Source of the DNA: a virus
Reading direction: 5' to 3' (one strand)
Virus record (IMG/VR): IMGVR_UViG_3300046787_000457
Location: 1-22,642 of that record
Length of the DNA: 22,642 bases
In this document: positions 1-6,833 of the stretch, piece after piece
Numbering within the stretch: the first letter of the stretch is position 1
How the letters are laid out: each line of letters starts with the position of its first letter
Program-made: the position numbers and the translations under genes
The notes under the pieces: generated by a model
The model's input: the letters and a program-made list of their open reading frames with translations, nothing else
Databases searched by the model: none
What the model was told of the DNA's origin: nothing

Positions 1-14
1 CGAAGCAGCCCCCT

Positions 15-44
15 ATTATATATCAGCCTTCACAAGCTAAACAA
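15..44 (-). promoter_or_regulatory. possible sigma-70 promoter, leftward, after nrdA
   Basis: A perfect -10 hexamer TATAAT (15-20, minus strand) lies just past the nrdA stop codon. A weak -35 TTGTTT (39-44) sits 18 bp upstream. It would drive whatever lies left of the window, plausibly the small ribonucleotide reductase subunit. The weak -35 keeps confidence low. Confidence 0.35.
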
Positions 45-1813
45 GTTTCGTTGTTAACTAATGCTGAAATATCAATTTCATCCTCAATTCGTTTGCGTTC
101 AACCTTCTGACCAACTTTATCCGCTTTACGTAGTTTAGAACTACGAACATAATACAAAGATTTCAATCCTTGCTTCCAAGCTTGAAAGTGAACTGCATGT
201 AAATACTTTACACTTACATCCGGTCTAAAGAATAAATTTGTACTAATCGCTTGATCTACAAACTGTTGTCTATCGGAAGTCTGTTCAATAATCCAACGCT
301 GATCAATTTCAGCAGCAGTTTTGAATACATCTTTGGTGTACTGATCCATCCATTCAAGATTTTGCACAGAACCATCATCTGCAATAATACTTGCCCATGT
401 ATCATCATACCAAGATTCTTCGTGTTTCAACGCTTCCTCTTTAATAAGCTTATCTAAGAATCTGTTCTTATTTAAGAATGCACCAGAAGTTGTATCTTGA
501 CGATATGCATTCGCTGAATAAGGTTCAATGCTCGGTGATGTATTACCCATGATGATGGAACTTGATGCATTAGGTGCTACAGCCATGACATGACTACAAC
601 GCTTCATTACACCCATAGTAGCAGCATCTGGACACGGACCACGTACTAGAGCTAGTTTTTCATTTGCAGCATTTAGTTGTGTTCTGATGTGTTTAAACAT
701 ACGCATGTTTGTACTTTTAGCCACTACACCTTCAAATACAATATTGTTCTTTTGTAAATAAGCATGGTATCCTAAAGCACCAACACCTACACTTCGCTCT
801 TGCATTGCACTGAATCTAGCTCTTACAATTTCATCAGGAGCATTTTGAATAAAGTACTCAATAACATTGTCAAGCATTTCTAGTACATCGGGGATGAACT
901 GTTCATCAGTTTTCCAAGTATCGAAGTATTCTAAGTTTAATGAACTTAAGCAACAAACTGCAGTACGCTCTGCTGATGTAGCTAGTGAAATTTCACTGCA
1001 CAAATTTGAACCGCGATTCTTCAATCCTAGTTTCTTTTGATACTCTGGTAATCCCTCGTTTGCACGATCAATAAACCACAAGTAAGGTTCACCAGTTTGC
1101 ATACGCAATTCAAGTAGCTTCATCCATAGTGCTTTAGCAGAAACAACTTCAGTTACTTTACCGCTATGTGGTTGTATAAGTTCCCAAGAATCGTCTGCAT
1201 TAGGATCAATCATGCAGCGTTCAATAATTTGCATGAACTTATCACTGATGTTTACACCGTGATTCAAATTCAATGCACGCATGTTTTGATCACCAGTTGG
1301 TTTACGCATTTCTAAGAACTGAGTAATATCTGGATGACTAATATCCAAATAAGCAGCGTATGAACCTCTACGAGTTGTACCCTGCTTATAAGCCAAGCTA
1401 GATGCATCATATACTTTTAAGTGCGGCATCACACCTGCAGATTTATCATCGCAACCACGAATACCTACGTGTACTCCCACGCCGCCACCCATCATAGATA
1501 ACCAATTGGTTTCAGATAAGTTGTTAACCAAACCTTCAGATGTATCATCTAAGAAATTCAGATAACAGCTAATTGGTAAACCACGCTTATTTCTACCAAA
1601 AGATAGAATTGGTGTTGAGTACGATAACCAATGTTTTGAAGCATAGTCATATAGACGTTGAGCGTGTGCTTCATCTGTAGCGAAAGATTCTGATACAAAG
1701 GCGAATCTATCTTGAGGTGATTGTTCATCCTCTCGCATGTACGATTCTTTTAATCGTTTCAAACCAAGTTCATCGAACAATGAATCTCGGGTGTAATCTT
1801 TCTTAATTTGCAT
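23..1813 (-). CDS. nrdA: class I ribonucleoside-diphosphate reductase, large (alpha) subunit
   Basis: Reduces ribonucleoside diphosphates to deoxyribonucleotides in the cytoplasm, together with a small radical subunit (NrdB). At 596 residues it is shorter than the ~760 of E. coli NrdA because the N-terminal ATP-cone is missing. Family residues are visible: the active-site redox pair at C83 (PISCYL) and C287 (AVCCLSSLNL), the N-x-C-x-E catalytic triad at N270/C272/E274, the radical-transfer tyrosine pair Y554/Y555 (SLYYVRS), and a C-terminal CLACEG tail whose C591/C594 would re-reduce the active site with thioredoxin or glutaredoxin. Its ATG directly follows the TAA of the upstream gene, implying coupling. 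No nrdB is in the window; it may lie left of base 23. Loss of the ATP-cone suggests loss of dATP overall-activity inhibition, as inferred for other phage enzymes. Confidence 0.95.
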   Translation of the reverse strand: MQIKKDYTRDSLFDELGLKRLKESYMREDEQSPQDRFAFVSESFATDEAHAQRLYDYASKHWLSYSTPILSFGRNKRGLPISCYLNFLDDTSEGLVNNLSETNWLSMMGGGVGVHVGIRGCDDKSAGVMPHLKVYDASSLAYKQGTTRRGSYAAYLDISHPDITQFLEMRKPTGDQNMRALNLNHGVNISDKFMQIIERCMIDPNADDSWELIQPHSGKVTEVVSAKALWMKLLELRMQTGEPYLWFIDRANEGLPEYQKKLGLKNRGSNLCSEISLATSAERTAVCCLSSLNLEYFDTWKTDEQFIPDVLEMLDNVIEYFIQNAPDEIVRARFSAMQERSVGVGALGYHAYLQKNNIVFEGVVAKSTNMRMFKHIRTQLNAANEKLALVRGPCPDAATMGVMKRCSHVMAVAPNASSSIIMGNTSPSIEPYSANAYRQDTTSGAFLNKNRFLDKLIKEEALKHEESWYDDTWASIIADDGSVQNLEWMDQYTKDVFKTAAEIDQRWIIEQTSDRQQFVDQAISTNLFFRPDVSVKYLHAVHFQAWKQGLKSLYYVRSSKLRKADKVGQKVERKRIEDEIDISALVNNETCLACEG

Positions 1814-2224
1814 TTATTCTTCCTCTGTTATTGTCGCATATTTATCTCTAGATTCCAGCAATGCCTGAGCATCTTCTGTTTCGTATCTAGCACGATAAAT
1901 GTCTTCTGTTAATTTACTTCCGCTGGCTTTGTCAATTGCGGGTCTACTTGCGTATCCACTTTTGATCCAAGCACTATCTAACCGTTCTTCACCAACCCAA
2001 CGACTGCATACAACGATTTCGTTAAAACGATTTCTATGCTGTAAACCATCTTGTCGTTGGTATGGTCGATCTACGTTCATTCCTAGAGAATAAAGGAAAT
2101 CTTTAAATTCTTCATCCCTGTATTCAAATTCACTGCTGTAATTGGGCATTACTTTTACGATCTCTGATTCAGAAATAATAGATAATGCTACAATTGCATT
2201 GGGTCGAGTTGTGTTTTTATTCAT
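1814..2224 (-). CDS. hypothetical protein, upstream of nrdA
   Basis: A 136-residue soluble protein with an acidic C-terminus ending in ITEEE; I do not recognise the family. It has no signal peptide or membrane segment. The start is supported by an AAAGG site about 9 bases upstream. It has its own good promoter (2257-2285), and its stop touches the nrdA start, so the two are probably co-transcribed and translationally coupled. Position suggests an accessory role in nucleotide metabolism, but nothing in the sequence proves it. Confidence 0.8.
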   Translation of the reverse strand: MNKNTTRPNAIVALSIISESEIVKVMPNYSSEFEYRDEEFKDFLYSLGMNVDRPYQRQDGLQHRNRFNEIVVCSRWVGEERLDSAWIKSGYASRPAIDKASGSKLTEDIYRARYETEDAQALLESRDKYATITEEE

Positions 2225-2256
2225 TGTTACTGCCTTTCAGAATAAACGAGAGTCCT

Positions 2257-2285
2257 ATTATATCACTGCTTATTGGTTAAATCAA
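2257..2285 (-). promoter_or_regulatory. sigma-70 promoter for the nrdA pair
   Basis: On the minus strand, TTGATT (2280-2285), a 17-bp spacer and a perfect TATAAT (2257-2262) preceded by TG (extended -10). Start of transcription would be near 2250, giving a leader of about 25 bases before the 1814-2224 gene. It overlaps the 3' end of the small gene at 2263-2421. Confidence 0.6.
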
Positions 2286-2421
2286 GGTTATCTTGATAAT
2301 CGGTGTCTTCTTTTATACTATGAAGTTCACGATGTTCGTTTACTAATTTAATAGCAACAGCGTACATTATGATAATAATAAATATTAGGACTAATACACT
2401 AATTATTTGCAATAAAATCAT
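2263..2421 (-). CDS. small single-pass membrane protein (52 aa)
   Basis: A short reading frame in an otherwise empty gap. It starts MILLQIISVLVLIFIIIIMY, giving one strongly hydrophobic N-terminal segment (residues 2-26), and continues as a charged tail of about 25 residues (NEHRELHSIKEDTD). That is an N-anchored topology with a short soluble tail. The start has a good ribosome site, AAGGAT about 7 bases upstream, and lies 3 bases after the stop of the preceding gene, as expected in an operon. No family recognised; small phage inner-membrane proteins are often host-takeover or exclusion factors, but that is only analogy. Confidence 0.65.
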   Translation of the reverse strand: MILLQIISVLVLIFIIIIMYAVAIKLVNEHRELHSIKEDTDYQDNLDLTNKQ

Positions 2422-2424
2422 TTG

Positions 2425-2985
2425 TTATCCTTTTTTGAGTTTAGGGTCAAGCATAAATTCCAGCAAGAACATTGCGTTAACGGCTACAGCAGCCATGTGG
2501 AGCATATCTGGTACGCTACTATCTGTGTCATACAGTTCGCCTCTTCTATGGGCTTCTAAGTGCCTATAAAGAGCATCTAGATATCGCTGTTCTGCACCAT
2601 GCACCTTCTTCCAGTTATCTCGTTCTTTGTACTTCTTAAGACCAACTGTAAGATTCTTAGCAATTTGTTCTAGAGCATGAGAAGGGATCAAGCTGTATTG
2701 CAACTTGTCCTGATCATACTTAGTACCTACTGGTTGACTATCAATTGGTTTAATAGCGTTGGTAGGTTGCCAATCTTTCATTTGTTGAGTAGCTGATCGT
2801 AAATCTACTGTTGATGCTGGTACAAAATGCACAGCACTATGAGAGCACCTAATTATTTCATTGGCTTTCTCACAAAGATAATCATTATTACGAAAAGCAC
2901 AATCTGAACAACCGTTGGAACTTAAGCGATCATCTTCAACAGGTGTATATTCTTTACCATCAATTGTAATATTATTTAAACTCAT
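2425..2985 (-). CDS. dATP/dGTP diphosphohydrolase-like protein (DUF5664 type)
   Basis: 186 residues. The C-terminal two thirds (KYDQDKLQYSLIP, then GLKKYKERDNWKK, RYLDALYRHLEAHRRGE, and PDMLHMAAVAVNAMFLLEF) matches my memory of the phage DUF5664 family, annotated as the N-terminal domain of dATP/dGTP diphosphohydrolases. The conserved K-x-D-x-x-K, Y and the H-x-E-A-x-x-x-G region are present. The N-terminus carries a Cys cluster (GCSDCAF..YLCEKAN..RCS) that could bind zinc. A GTG at 2991 is in frame, but AGGAGG ends almost on it; the ATG at 2985 is 7 bases from AGGAGG and is preferred. It lies directly after a MazG-like gene, so the pair likely tunes the dNTP pool. The exact substrate is inferred. 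Confidence 0.65.
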   Translation of the reverse strand: MSLNNITIDGKEYTPVEDDRLSSNGCSDCAFRNNDYLCEKANEIIRCSHSAVHFVPASTVDLRSATQQMKDWQPTNAIKPIDSQPVGTKYDQDKLQYSLIPSHALEQIAKNLTVGLKKYKERDNWKKVHGAEQRYLDALYRHLEAHRRGELYDTDSSVPDMLHMAAVAVNAMFLLEFMLDPKLKKG

Positions 2986-2987
2986 AT

Positions 2988-3491
2988 TCACTCCTCCTTA
3001 AAACCATTCAGTAGTAAATCTTCAGGGATGCAATTGCTAAGATCATTACTTTCGAATCCAACAGGTTTCATAATCTTGTCTTTCATATTCTTGATTACAA
3101 ATAGTTCGCATTCACTATTGTACTCAACGTTTACTTGCACACCTTCTTGTTCGTATTTAACTGCAGTTTCAATAGCAGTACGTTCATCAGAAGGATACTT
3201 GGTTAAGTTATTATAAGCAGTATCTCGCATAGCTTTATTCATATCCACACCAAGATGCTCTAGTTTTTGCACAAGACCTAATGCTGTTACCATTACATCC
3301 ACTACACCGTCAACTACTTCTTTAGCATTGTTGCAGTTAATACCTTTTTCTTTAATCTCTTTAGTTTCCTCTAGAATTAAATTGTACTGAAACTCAATAT
3401 CTTTTAAAGATGTTAGAGTATTTTTACCTGCAATTTCATTAAAAGCATAGCAGTCATCTTGAAAATCGGAAATGTCATAATCGTAAATCAT
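2988..3491 (-). CDS. MazG-like all-alpha NTP pyrophosphohydrolase
   Basis: 167 residues. The segment LILEETKEIKEKG followed by EVVDGVVDVMVTALGLV gives the E-E-x-x-E ... E-x-x-D metal-binding signature of the all-alpha NTP-PPase (MazG/HisE/dimeric dUTPase-like) superfamily, which splits NTPs or dNTPs into monophosphate and pyrophosphate with Mg2+. The region after residue ~110 is less conserved and unrecognised. The ATG overlaps the stop of the upstream membrane-protein gene (ATGA), with AAAGG about 10 bases upstream. The likely role is dNTP-pool sanitising or removal of an alarmone or unwanted nucleotide; the substrate cannot be read from sequence. Confidence 0.7.
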   Translation of the reverse strand: MIYDYDISDFQDDCYAFNEIAGKNTLTSLKDIEFQYNLILEETKEIKEKGINCNNAKEVVDGVVDVMVTALGLVQKLEHLGVDMNKAMRDTAYNNLTKYPSDERTAIETAVKYEQEGVQVNVEYNSECELFVIKNMKDKIMKPVGFESNDLSNCIPEDLLLNGFKEE

Positions 3492-3658
3492 AGGTTACCT
3501 TTCTTTGCGTTTTTAATACTATTCAATTCATGCATTGCATCATCTACTGCATTTTCTGTATACGCCAGTAGGAATGCTGGTAGAACAATTAACCATACTA
3601 GATACACCAGAAACTTCATGTTGTTATTAATACACCATTTTACCCAAGGTTGAAACAT
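3488..3658 (-). CDS. small single-pass membrane protein (56 aa)
   Basis: A short gene between the terminator and the MazG-like gene. Residues 15-33 (MKFLVYLVWLIVLPAFLLA) form one transmembrane helix, preceded by a short Trp-rich N-terminus (MFQPWVKWC) and followed by a polar, partly acidic then lysine-rich tail. The start is well supported: AAAGGAG six bases upstream of ATG. Its stop overlaps the start of the next gene in an ATGA junction. Function unknown; it is the first gene after a strong terminator, so it should be led by its own promoter, which I could not place with confidence. Confidence 0.75.
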   Translation of the reverse strand: MFQPWVKWCINNNMKFLVYLVWLIVLPAFLLAYTENAVDDAMHELNSIKNAKKGNL

Positions 3659-3675
3659 AGAACTCCTTTACTAAG

Positions 3676-3702
3676 AAAAAAATCCCCGGCTGTTAACCGG
3701 GG
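3676..3702 (-). terminator. rho-independent terminator, leftward
   Basis: On the minus strand CCCCGG, a 7-base loop and CCGGGG (stem 3684-3689 with 3697-3702) are followed by a run of seven T after one A. It ends the transcript of the exonuclease-fusion gene. Confidence 0.88.
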
Positions 3703-3720
3703 TTGAACTCGAATTGTCAA

Positions 3721-3735
3721 GTGCTAGTATAGCAC
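3721..3735. repeat. inverted repeat with embedded -10-like box
   Basis: Perfect 6-bp arms GTGCTA and TAGCAC around GTA. The minus strand reads TGCTATACT here, an extended -10, with a weak TTGTTG 17 bp upstream. A start at about 3719 would run at once into the terminator at 3702-3676, so this may be an operator, an attenuated promoter or chance. Confidence 0.3.
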
Positions 3736-3742
3736 AGTTTTG

Positions 3743-4702
3743 TTACATCAACAAATTTTTACGCTTTTGTTTTGATGTTTTCGATTCACGATGACGATGA
3801 ACAGCACCGCACTCATTACAACGAACTTCATCAAAGACATTCAAAGATGTTTCGATTGTACGACCTGTAACTTCAACATCTGAACTACCACATACACGAC
3901 AACGCACAAGATCATCATCATGATACAACGCTGCATTAAAGTCAGAACCTGCACGACCTAGTTGTCGAGTACGCAAGTAAACTTCATACAGTAAGTCAAC
4001 ATCTTGTAAGCAGTATTCTACCATCTGTTCCATCGCTTCTTCATCACCTTCTTGAACTTTACGCCAGAGTGAAATACCACCAGTGCTGATCTTGCGACCT
4101 AGACCGAAGAATTCACCAATTGCATCCAAGCGATTACTTGGTAGCTTCAAGTACTTCTTTACTAATTGTAAGGTATCCAGCACTTTAACTTGCGGTAATG
4201 GAGAAAAACCATTGTAGATTGCCCTTGTCTGTACAACCTTATGATCAAAGCCTTGGGAGTTGTGTGCTAGTACAGCATCCGCTTGTTCATATAGTTCAAA
4301 CAACTTTGCAACAATTCTGGAATCATCTTTGTTTAATACTTCTTCTTGTGTAAGGTGAATGCTTTCTGTAACATTACTACCCAACCAGCGCCAGCAAGCA
4401 CACAAAATCCATCCACCATTATCTAAGATATTATCCTGTGATAAGTTAACTTTGAATCGACCAAAGGTAAGAGCAGTAGCTGCTGCTGTTTCAGTATCGA
4501 ATACTAAAATCTTTGGTCCTTCTACTTTCTTGAAAGCTACTTCATCTGGATCATAGAAAGGTTTAGGATCAGCAATCCAACGATTCCAAATATCATTAAC
4601 ACTTGTTTTGCTAATACCAAGTTCTTCTGCAACGTACCGACTGCTCATTCCAGCACCCGTCATTCTTACTACTTTCTCTACGATATCAATCGAATGCTTC
4701 AT
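3743..4702 (-). CDS. HTH - DEDDy 3'-5' exonuclease - zinc ribbon fusion protein
   Basis: 319 residues with three parts. Residues ~7-42 form a helix-turn-helix of the transposase/resolvase kind (SSRYVAEELGISKTSVNDIW). Residues ~64-245 form a DnaQ-like RNase H-fold exonuclease: Exo I FDTET (D69/E71), Exo II LAHNSQGFDHKVV (N148, D153), and Exo III YCLQD (Y230/D234, the DEDDy pattern). Residues ~266-300 form a zinc ribbon with CRVC (C268/C271) and CNEC (C295/C298), followed by a basic tail. It probably trims 3' ends of DNA or RNA at sites chosen by the two nucleic-acid-binding ends. The DNA polymerase in this window already has its own proofreading domain, so this is a separate nuclease. Start: ATGA overlap with the upstream gene and AAGGAA seven bases before ATG. 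Confidence 0.85.
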   Translation of the reverse strand: MKHSIDIVEKVVRMTGAGMSSRYVAEELGISKTSVNDIWNRWIADPKPFYDPDEVAFKKVEGPKILVFDTETAAATALTFGRFKVNLSQDNILDNGGWILCACWRWLGSNVTESIHLTQEEVLNKDDSRIVAKLFELYEQADAVLAHNSQGFDHKVVQTRAIYNGFSPLPQVKVLDTLQLVKKYLKLPSNRLDAIGEFFGLGRKISTGGISLWRKVQEGDEEAMEQMVEYCLQDVDLLYEVYLRTRQLGRAGSDFNAALYHDDDLVRCRVCGSSDVEVTGRTIETSLNVFDEVRCNECGAVHRHRESKTSKQKRKNLLM

Positions 4703-4884
4703 TCTACATTTCCTTCCGTTACTGTTGCATCATGTTTATATATCCAATTTAATGCATTGAATACTCCATCTCGCTCTCTTGTCCAGTAGGATTTATCGTC
4801 AACAAATCTTACTTCAAACTCTTCACCAATGTGCTTATTATACCAAAGAGAACTGTTGGTGCATTTTAGAATCTTAATTTTCAT
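4699..4884 (-). CDS. hypothetical small protein (61 aa)
   Basis: A 61-residue protein beginning MKIKILKCTNSSLWY, with a pattern of short strands (GEEFEVRFVDDKSYWTR) typical of small SH3-like or OB-like phage proteins; no family assigned. A longer frame to 4926 is open, but the ATG at 4884 has AAAGGA seven bases upstream and lies downstream of a consensus promoter whose -10 overlaps the extra codons, so the short form is chosen. The stop overlaps the start of the exonuclease fusion (ATGA), suggesting coupled expression. Confidence 0.75.
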   Translation of the reverse strand: MKIKILKCTNSSLWYNKHIGEEFEVRFVDDKSYWTRERDGVFNALNWIYKHDATVTEGNVE

Positions 4885-4885
4885 T

Positions 4886-5383
4886 TTATTCCTTTGCTTT
4901 GTTAGTAATATCTCGGATTGTATCATAAGTGAACTCCCGTGTCAATATGATCTTTTGAAATAACTTCTTGCGTTCAGTAGCATTGTTACCTGCAGTTTGA
5001 CCTAAAGCTAACAGCACCTTATCTTTTTGTGCTTCCTTTAGCTTATTAAAAGAAGTTCCAGCTTTCTTAATCCAACCGGGATGTCGCCATCTTCGATCAG
5101 GTTCTCTTTCGATGTAATCAGCACACATTCTTAGAAACTGCGGTAAACCTTCTGGATACCAATACAAGTATCTTACCGCTAAGTTCTCCAGCTTGCCCAA
5201 TGCAGCGTTAGCTTGCTTATGAGCAGCACCACGAACTAACTGTTCATCATCATGCTTATGATCTAGTGCAAAATTATTACTAGCAGTAGGTATCCCTGTA
5301 ATTGCACACAATCCATTTTGTTCTTTGATTAGATGCTCACGTACTTTCTTTACATCTGCTGTATTGTATAGGTCAATCGTCAT
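4886..5383 (-). CDS. endonuclease VII-like Holliday junction resolvase
   Basis: 165 residues related to T4 endonuclease VII (gp49), which cuts branched DNA during recombination and packaging. The His-Me finger core is visible: ALDHKHDD (D41, H42, H44), followed by VRGAAHKQANAALGKLEN, matching the family pattern DHxH...VRG..C..CN..LG..E. Remarkably, the zinc cysteines are mostly gone: only C26 remains of the first pair (GLCAITG), and the second pair is replaced (AAHKQAN). The C-terminal half is helical and basic. Start: AAGG about 9 bases upstream; it overlaps the upstream small gene by 11 bases. Placement beside the 5'-3' exonuclease fits a recombination module. Confidence 0.75.
   Translation of the reverse strand: MTIDLYNTADVKKVREHLIKEQNGLCAITGIPTASNNFALDHKHDDEQLVRGAAHKQANAALGKLENLAVRYLYWYPEGLPQFLRMCADYIEREPDRRWRHPGWIKKAGTSFNKLKEAQKDKVLLALGQTAGNNATERKKLFQKIILTREFTYDTIRDITNKAKE
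4917..4945 (-). promoter_or_regulatory. sigma-70 promoter, leftward
   Basis: Minus strand: perfect TTGACA (4940-4945), a 17-bp spacer and TACAAT (4917-4922) with an upstream TG (extended -10). It lies inside the 3' end of the resolvase gene and should drive the 61-aa gene and the exonuclease fusion, ending at the 3676-3702 terminator. Confidence 0.75.
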
Positions 5384-5588
5384 TTGTATTTAACCTTCGT
5401 TCTAATCGGTCAATGATATCATCCATTTCACTGATTACTGATTCTAACCTATAGATTTCATCAGCGGCTTCTTCAAGTAAATCAGCAATACGATCAGGTT
5501 TACCTTCTTGTACTGATTTTCTACTCTGAATACCTCTGCGAATTTCAGCGCGTTTTCTCAAGCGATAAATTAAAGATTCTTCACTCAT
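5373..5588 (-). CDS. hypothetical coiled-coil protein (71 aa)
   Basis: 71 residues with a basic first half (YRLRKRAEIRRGIQSRK) and a second half predicted as a heptad coiled coil (DLLEEAADEIYRLESVISEMDDIIDRLERRLN). The pattern resembles small phage proteins with a DLLEEAADxIxRLE segment that I have seen often, with no known function. The start at 5588 overlaps the stop of the exonuclease gene (ATG-AG-TGA); the nearest SD-like run is GAGGGG about nine bases upstream, so translation is probably coupled. Upstream in-frame Met codons lie within the exonuclease gene and lack SD sites. Confidence 0.75.
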   Translation of the reverse strand: MSEESLIYRLRKRAEIRRGIQSRKSVQEGKPDRIADLLEEAADEIYRLESVISEMDDIIDRLERRLNTNDD

Positions 5589-6564
5589 AAGGATTAACCC
5601 CTCTTTCCATTGCGAATTGCATAAAGCTACTAACATCATCCCAACTGCGTTTCATGTAAGCACAAGTCCAGTAAAGCGTTAACATATCAAACCAATCTAC
5701 TTCTTCATGAAATACACCATGACAATCTGTGTATTCAAAAGGTTCAGGATACAGGCGCTTGAACTCAGATATTAGCACTCTAATAATTTCTTGCTCAGTC
5801 TTACAATCCTGTAAAGCTTTCATTGCTTTAGCTGGACCATAACTTATTTTGGATAGCTCGTAACCTTTATAAGTATCTGCAGTATCTCCAGCCAGTACTT
5901 GCAAAGCTAAGAACATAAGCCCATCACCTTTGATAGCACTCTTTACTTTACGCAAATGACCAATATCAGGAATTAGTTCGATCTTAGGTTCCTCTGCAAG
6001 CCAGTTATACAACGATACACCTTGACACTGGTAGCTATCCTTATCTACGCTTGCTAACACGGCTTCCTGATCGTTTTGAAGGCATTCATAAGCACGTATG
6101 GTGACCACATCATCTACTTCCATACCGTTTTCAACAACCTTGGCTTTGTACTTGCGCTTTAGATGGTTTCTAACTGCAGTAAGATGCACGGGTTTAATCA
6201 TGTCTTCTCTGTTATCTTTATATGGTGAAGGTAAAGGTAAAGAATGCCTGAATGTTTTACCACTACCAATATAAATCTCTAATTCATCACACCAAGTATT
6301 TTCTAAAAGTTTTTCAATACTTGCATTTACAGTGCTAATAGCAAATGAAATATCCACAGGATGTTGATGATCTGTAATTTCATAGTCTTCTGCTTTGAAT
6401 TCTATATTCTTTTCAGTTAGAAACTTCTTAAGTTCAGTCCTAGTCTTAAACTCTTTTTCTCTACTGCTTTTTAAATGCTTTGCTATGATTGTGCGAGTCT
6501 CAGCAGCGGCAGCATGTCTGTACGCTACCAAATCGCCATCCACTATAAGTAATCTTTTACTCAT
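5581..6564 (-). CDS. 5'-3' exonuclease / FEN-family nuclease (T7 gp6-like)
   Basis: 327 residues. This is a FEN/PIN-fold nuclease that removes RNA primers and flaps and can degrade host DNA. Metal-binding acids occur in the expected order: VDGDLVAYR (D9, D11), YKDNRED arch-entry motif (~114-120), GMEVDDVV (E148, D150, D151), ASVDKDSYQ (D173, D175), and the helix-hairpin-helix-like LAGDTADTYKG...YGPAKAMKAL (D226, D229), which binds dsDNA. The long insert at 30-70 is charged and specific to this protein. The ATG has AAGGAG four bases upstream and lies just after a terminator, so a new promoter in 6565-6640 is expected, but none is convincing. Confidence 0.88.
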   Translation of the reverse strand: MSKRLLIVDGDLVAYRHAAAAETRTIIAKHLKSSREKEFKTRTELKKFLTEKNIEFKAEDYEITDHQHPVDISFAISTVNASIEKLLENTWCDELEIYIGSGKTFRHSLPLPSPYKDNREDMIKPVHLTAVRNHLKRKYKAKVVENGMEVDDVVTIRAYECLQNDQEAVLASVDKDSYQCQGVSLYNWLAEEPKIELIPDIGHLRKVKSAIKGDGLMFLALQVLAGDTADTYKGYELSKISYGPAKAMKALQDCKTEQEIIRVLISEFKRLYPEPFEYTDCHGVFHEEVDWFDMLTLYWTCAYMKRSWDDVSSFMQFAMERGVNPYE

Positions 6565-6578
6565 GGCTCTCCTTAAAG

Positions 6579-6607
6579 AAAAACCCCAAGGGTATTAGCC
6601 TCGGGGT
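6579..6607 (-). terminator. rho-independent terminator, leftward
   Basis: Minus strand stem ACCCCGAGG with CCTTGGGGT (one G-T wobble, loop of about 7) and five T directly after the stem. It separates the SSB sub-operon from the exonuclease gene. Confidence 0.85.
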
Positions 6608-6612
6608 AAAAT

Positions 6613-6628
6613 ATTAGCTTCGGCTAAT
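6613..6628. repeat. perfect hairpin next to terminator
   Basis: ATTAGC, TTCG, GCTAAT: 6-bp perfect arms with a 4-base loop. The stop codon of the 72-aa gene (6614-6616) lies in the stem. It sits six bases before the terminator and may form a tandem 3'-end structure with it. Confidence 0.6.
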
Positions 6629-6832
6629 GTCAATTGCTTTCAGAATTTCATCTGATTTAGCTTTTAATTCATCAACCTTGTTTTTAACGATTGCTTTTGC
6701 TACTGCACTAACAATTGATGGATCAAGACCTGATTCTTTAGCTTCATCTTTAATATCTTTAGCTTCTTCAGCCAGTGACTGCTCTTGAGTATAAATACGA
6801 ACTAGTTTTGCGATTGCTTCTTTTTGATTCAT
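6614..6832 (-). CDS. small helical DNA-binding-like protein (DsbA/GapR-like?)
   Basis: 72 residues, all predicted helix, with the arrangement LAEEAKDIKDEAKESGLDPSIVSAVAKAIVKNK. The spacing I(K)xEAK-x-x-G-hD-x-x-h-x-x-h recalls the T4 DsbA and GapR (DUF2312) small dsDNA-binding proteins, where a D/E-rich linker precedes a basic helix. This is a fold-level guess from pattern only. Such proteins coat AT-rich DNA or help late transcription and replication. SD AAGGGA five bases upstream of ATG; the upstream membrane-protein gene stops two bases before the start. Confidence 0.6.
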   Translation of the reverse strand: MNQKEAIAKLVRIYTQEQSLAEEAKDIKDEAKESGLDPSIVSAVAKAIVKNKVDELKAKSDEILKAIDISRS

Positions 6833-6833
6833 A

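Noticed and set aside
2425-3491. Evidence that this is a 2-aminoadenine (Z-genome) phage
   Set aside because: One gene family overlaps in name with Z-phage enzymes, but no PurZ or DatZ and no family A DpoZ polymerase is present in the window.
3719-3735. Promoter at the TATACT box driving the 56-aa membrane protein
   Set aside because: Its transcript would enter the strong terminator at 3702-3676 within about 20 bases, and its -35 is weak. Listed only as an inverted repeat.
6628-6633. Perfect TTGACA before the 5'-3' exonuclease gene
   Set aside because: No -10-like hexamer at 15-19 bp; the sequence downstream is the terminator stem.
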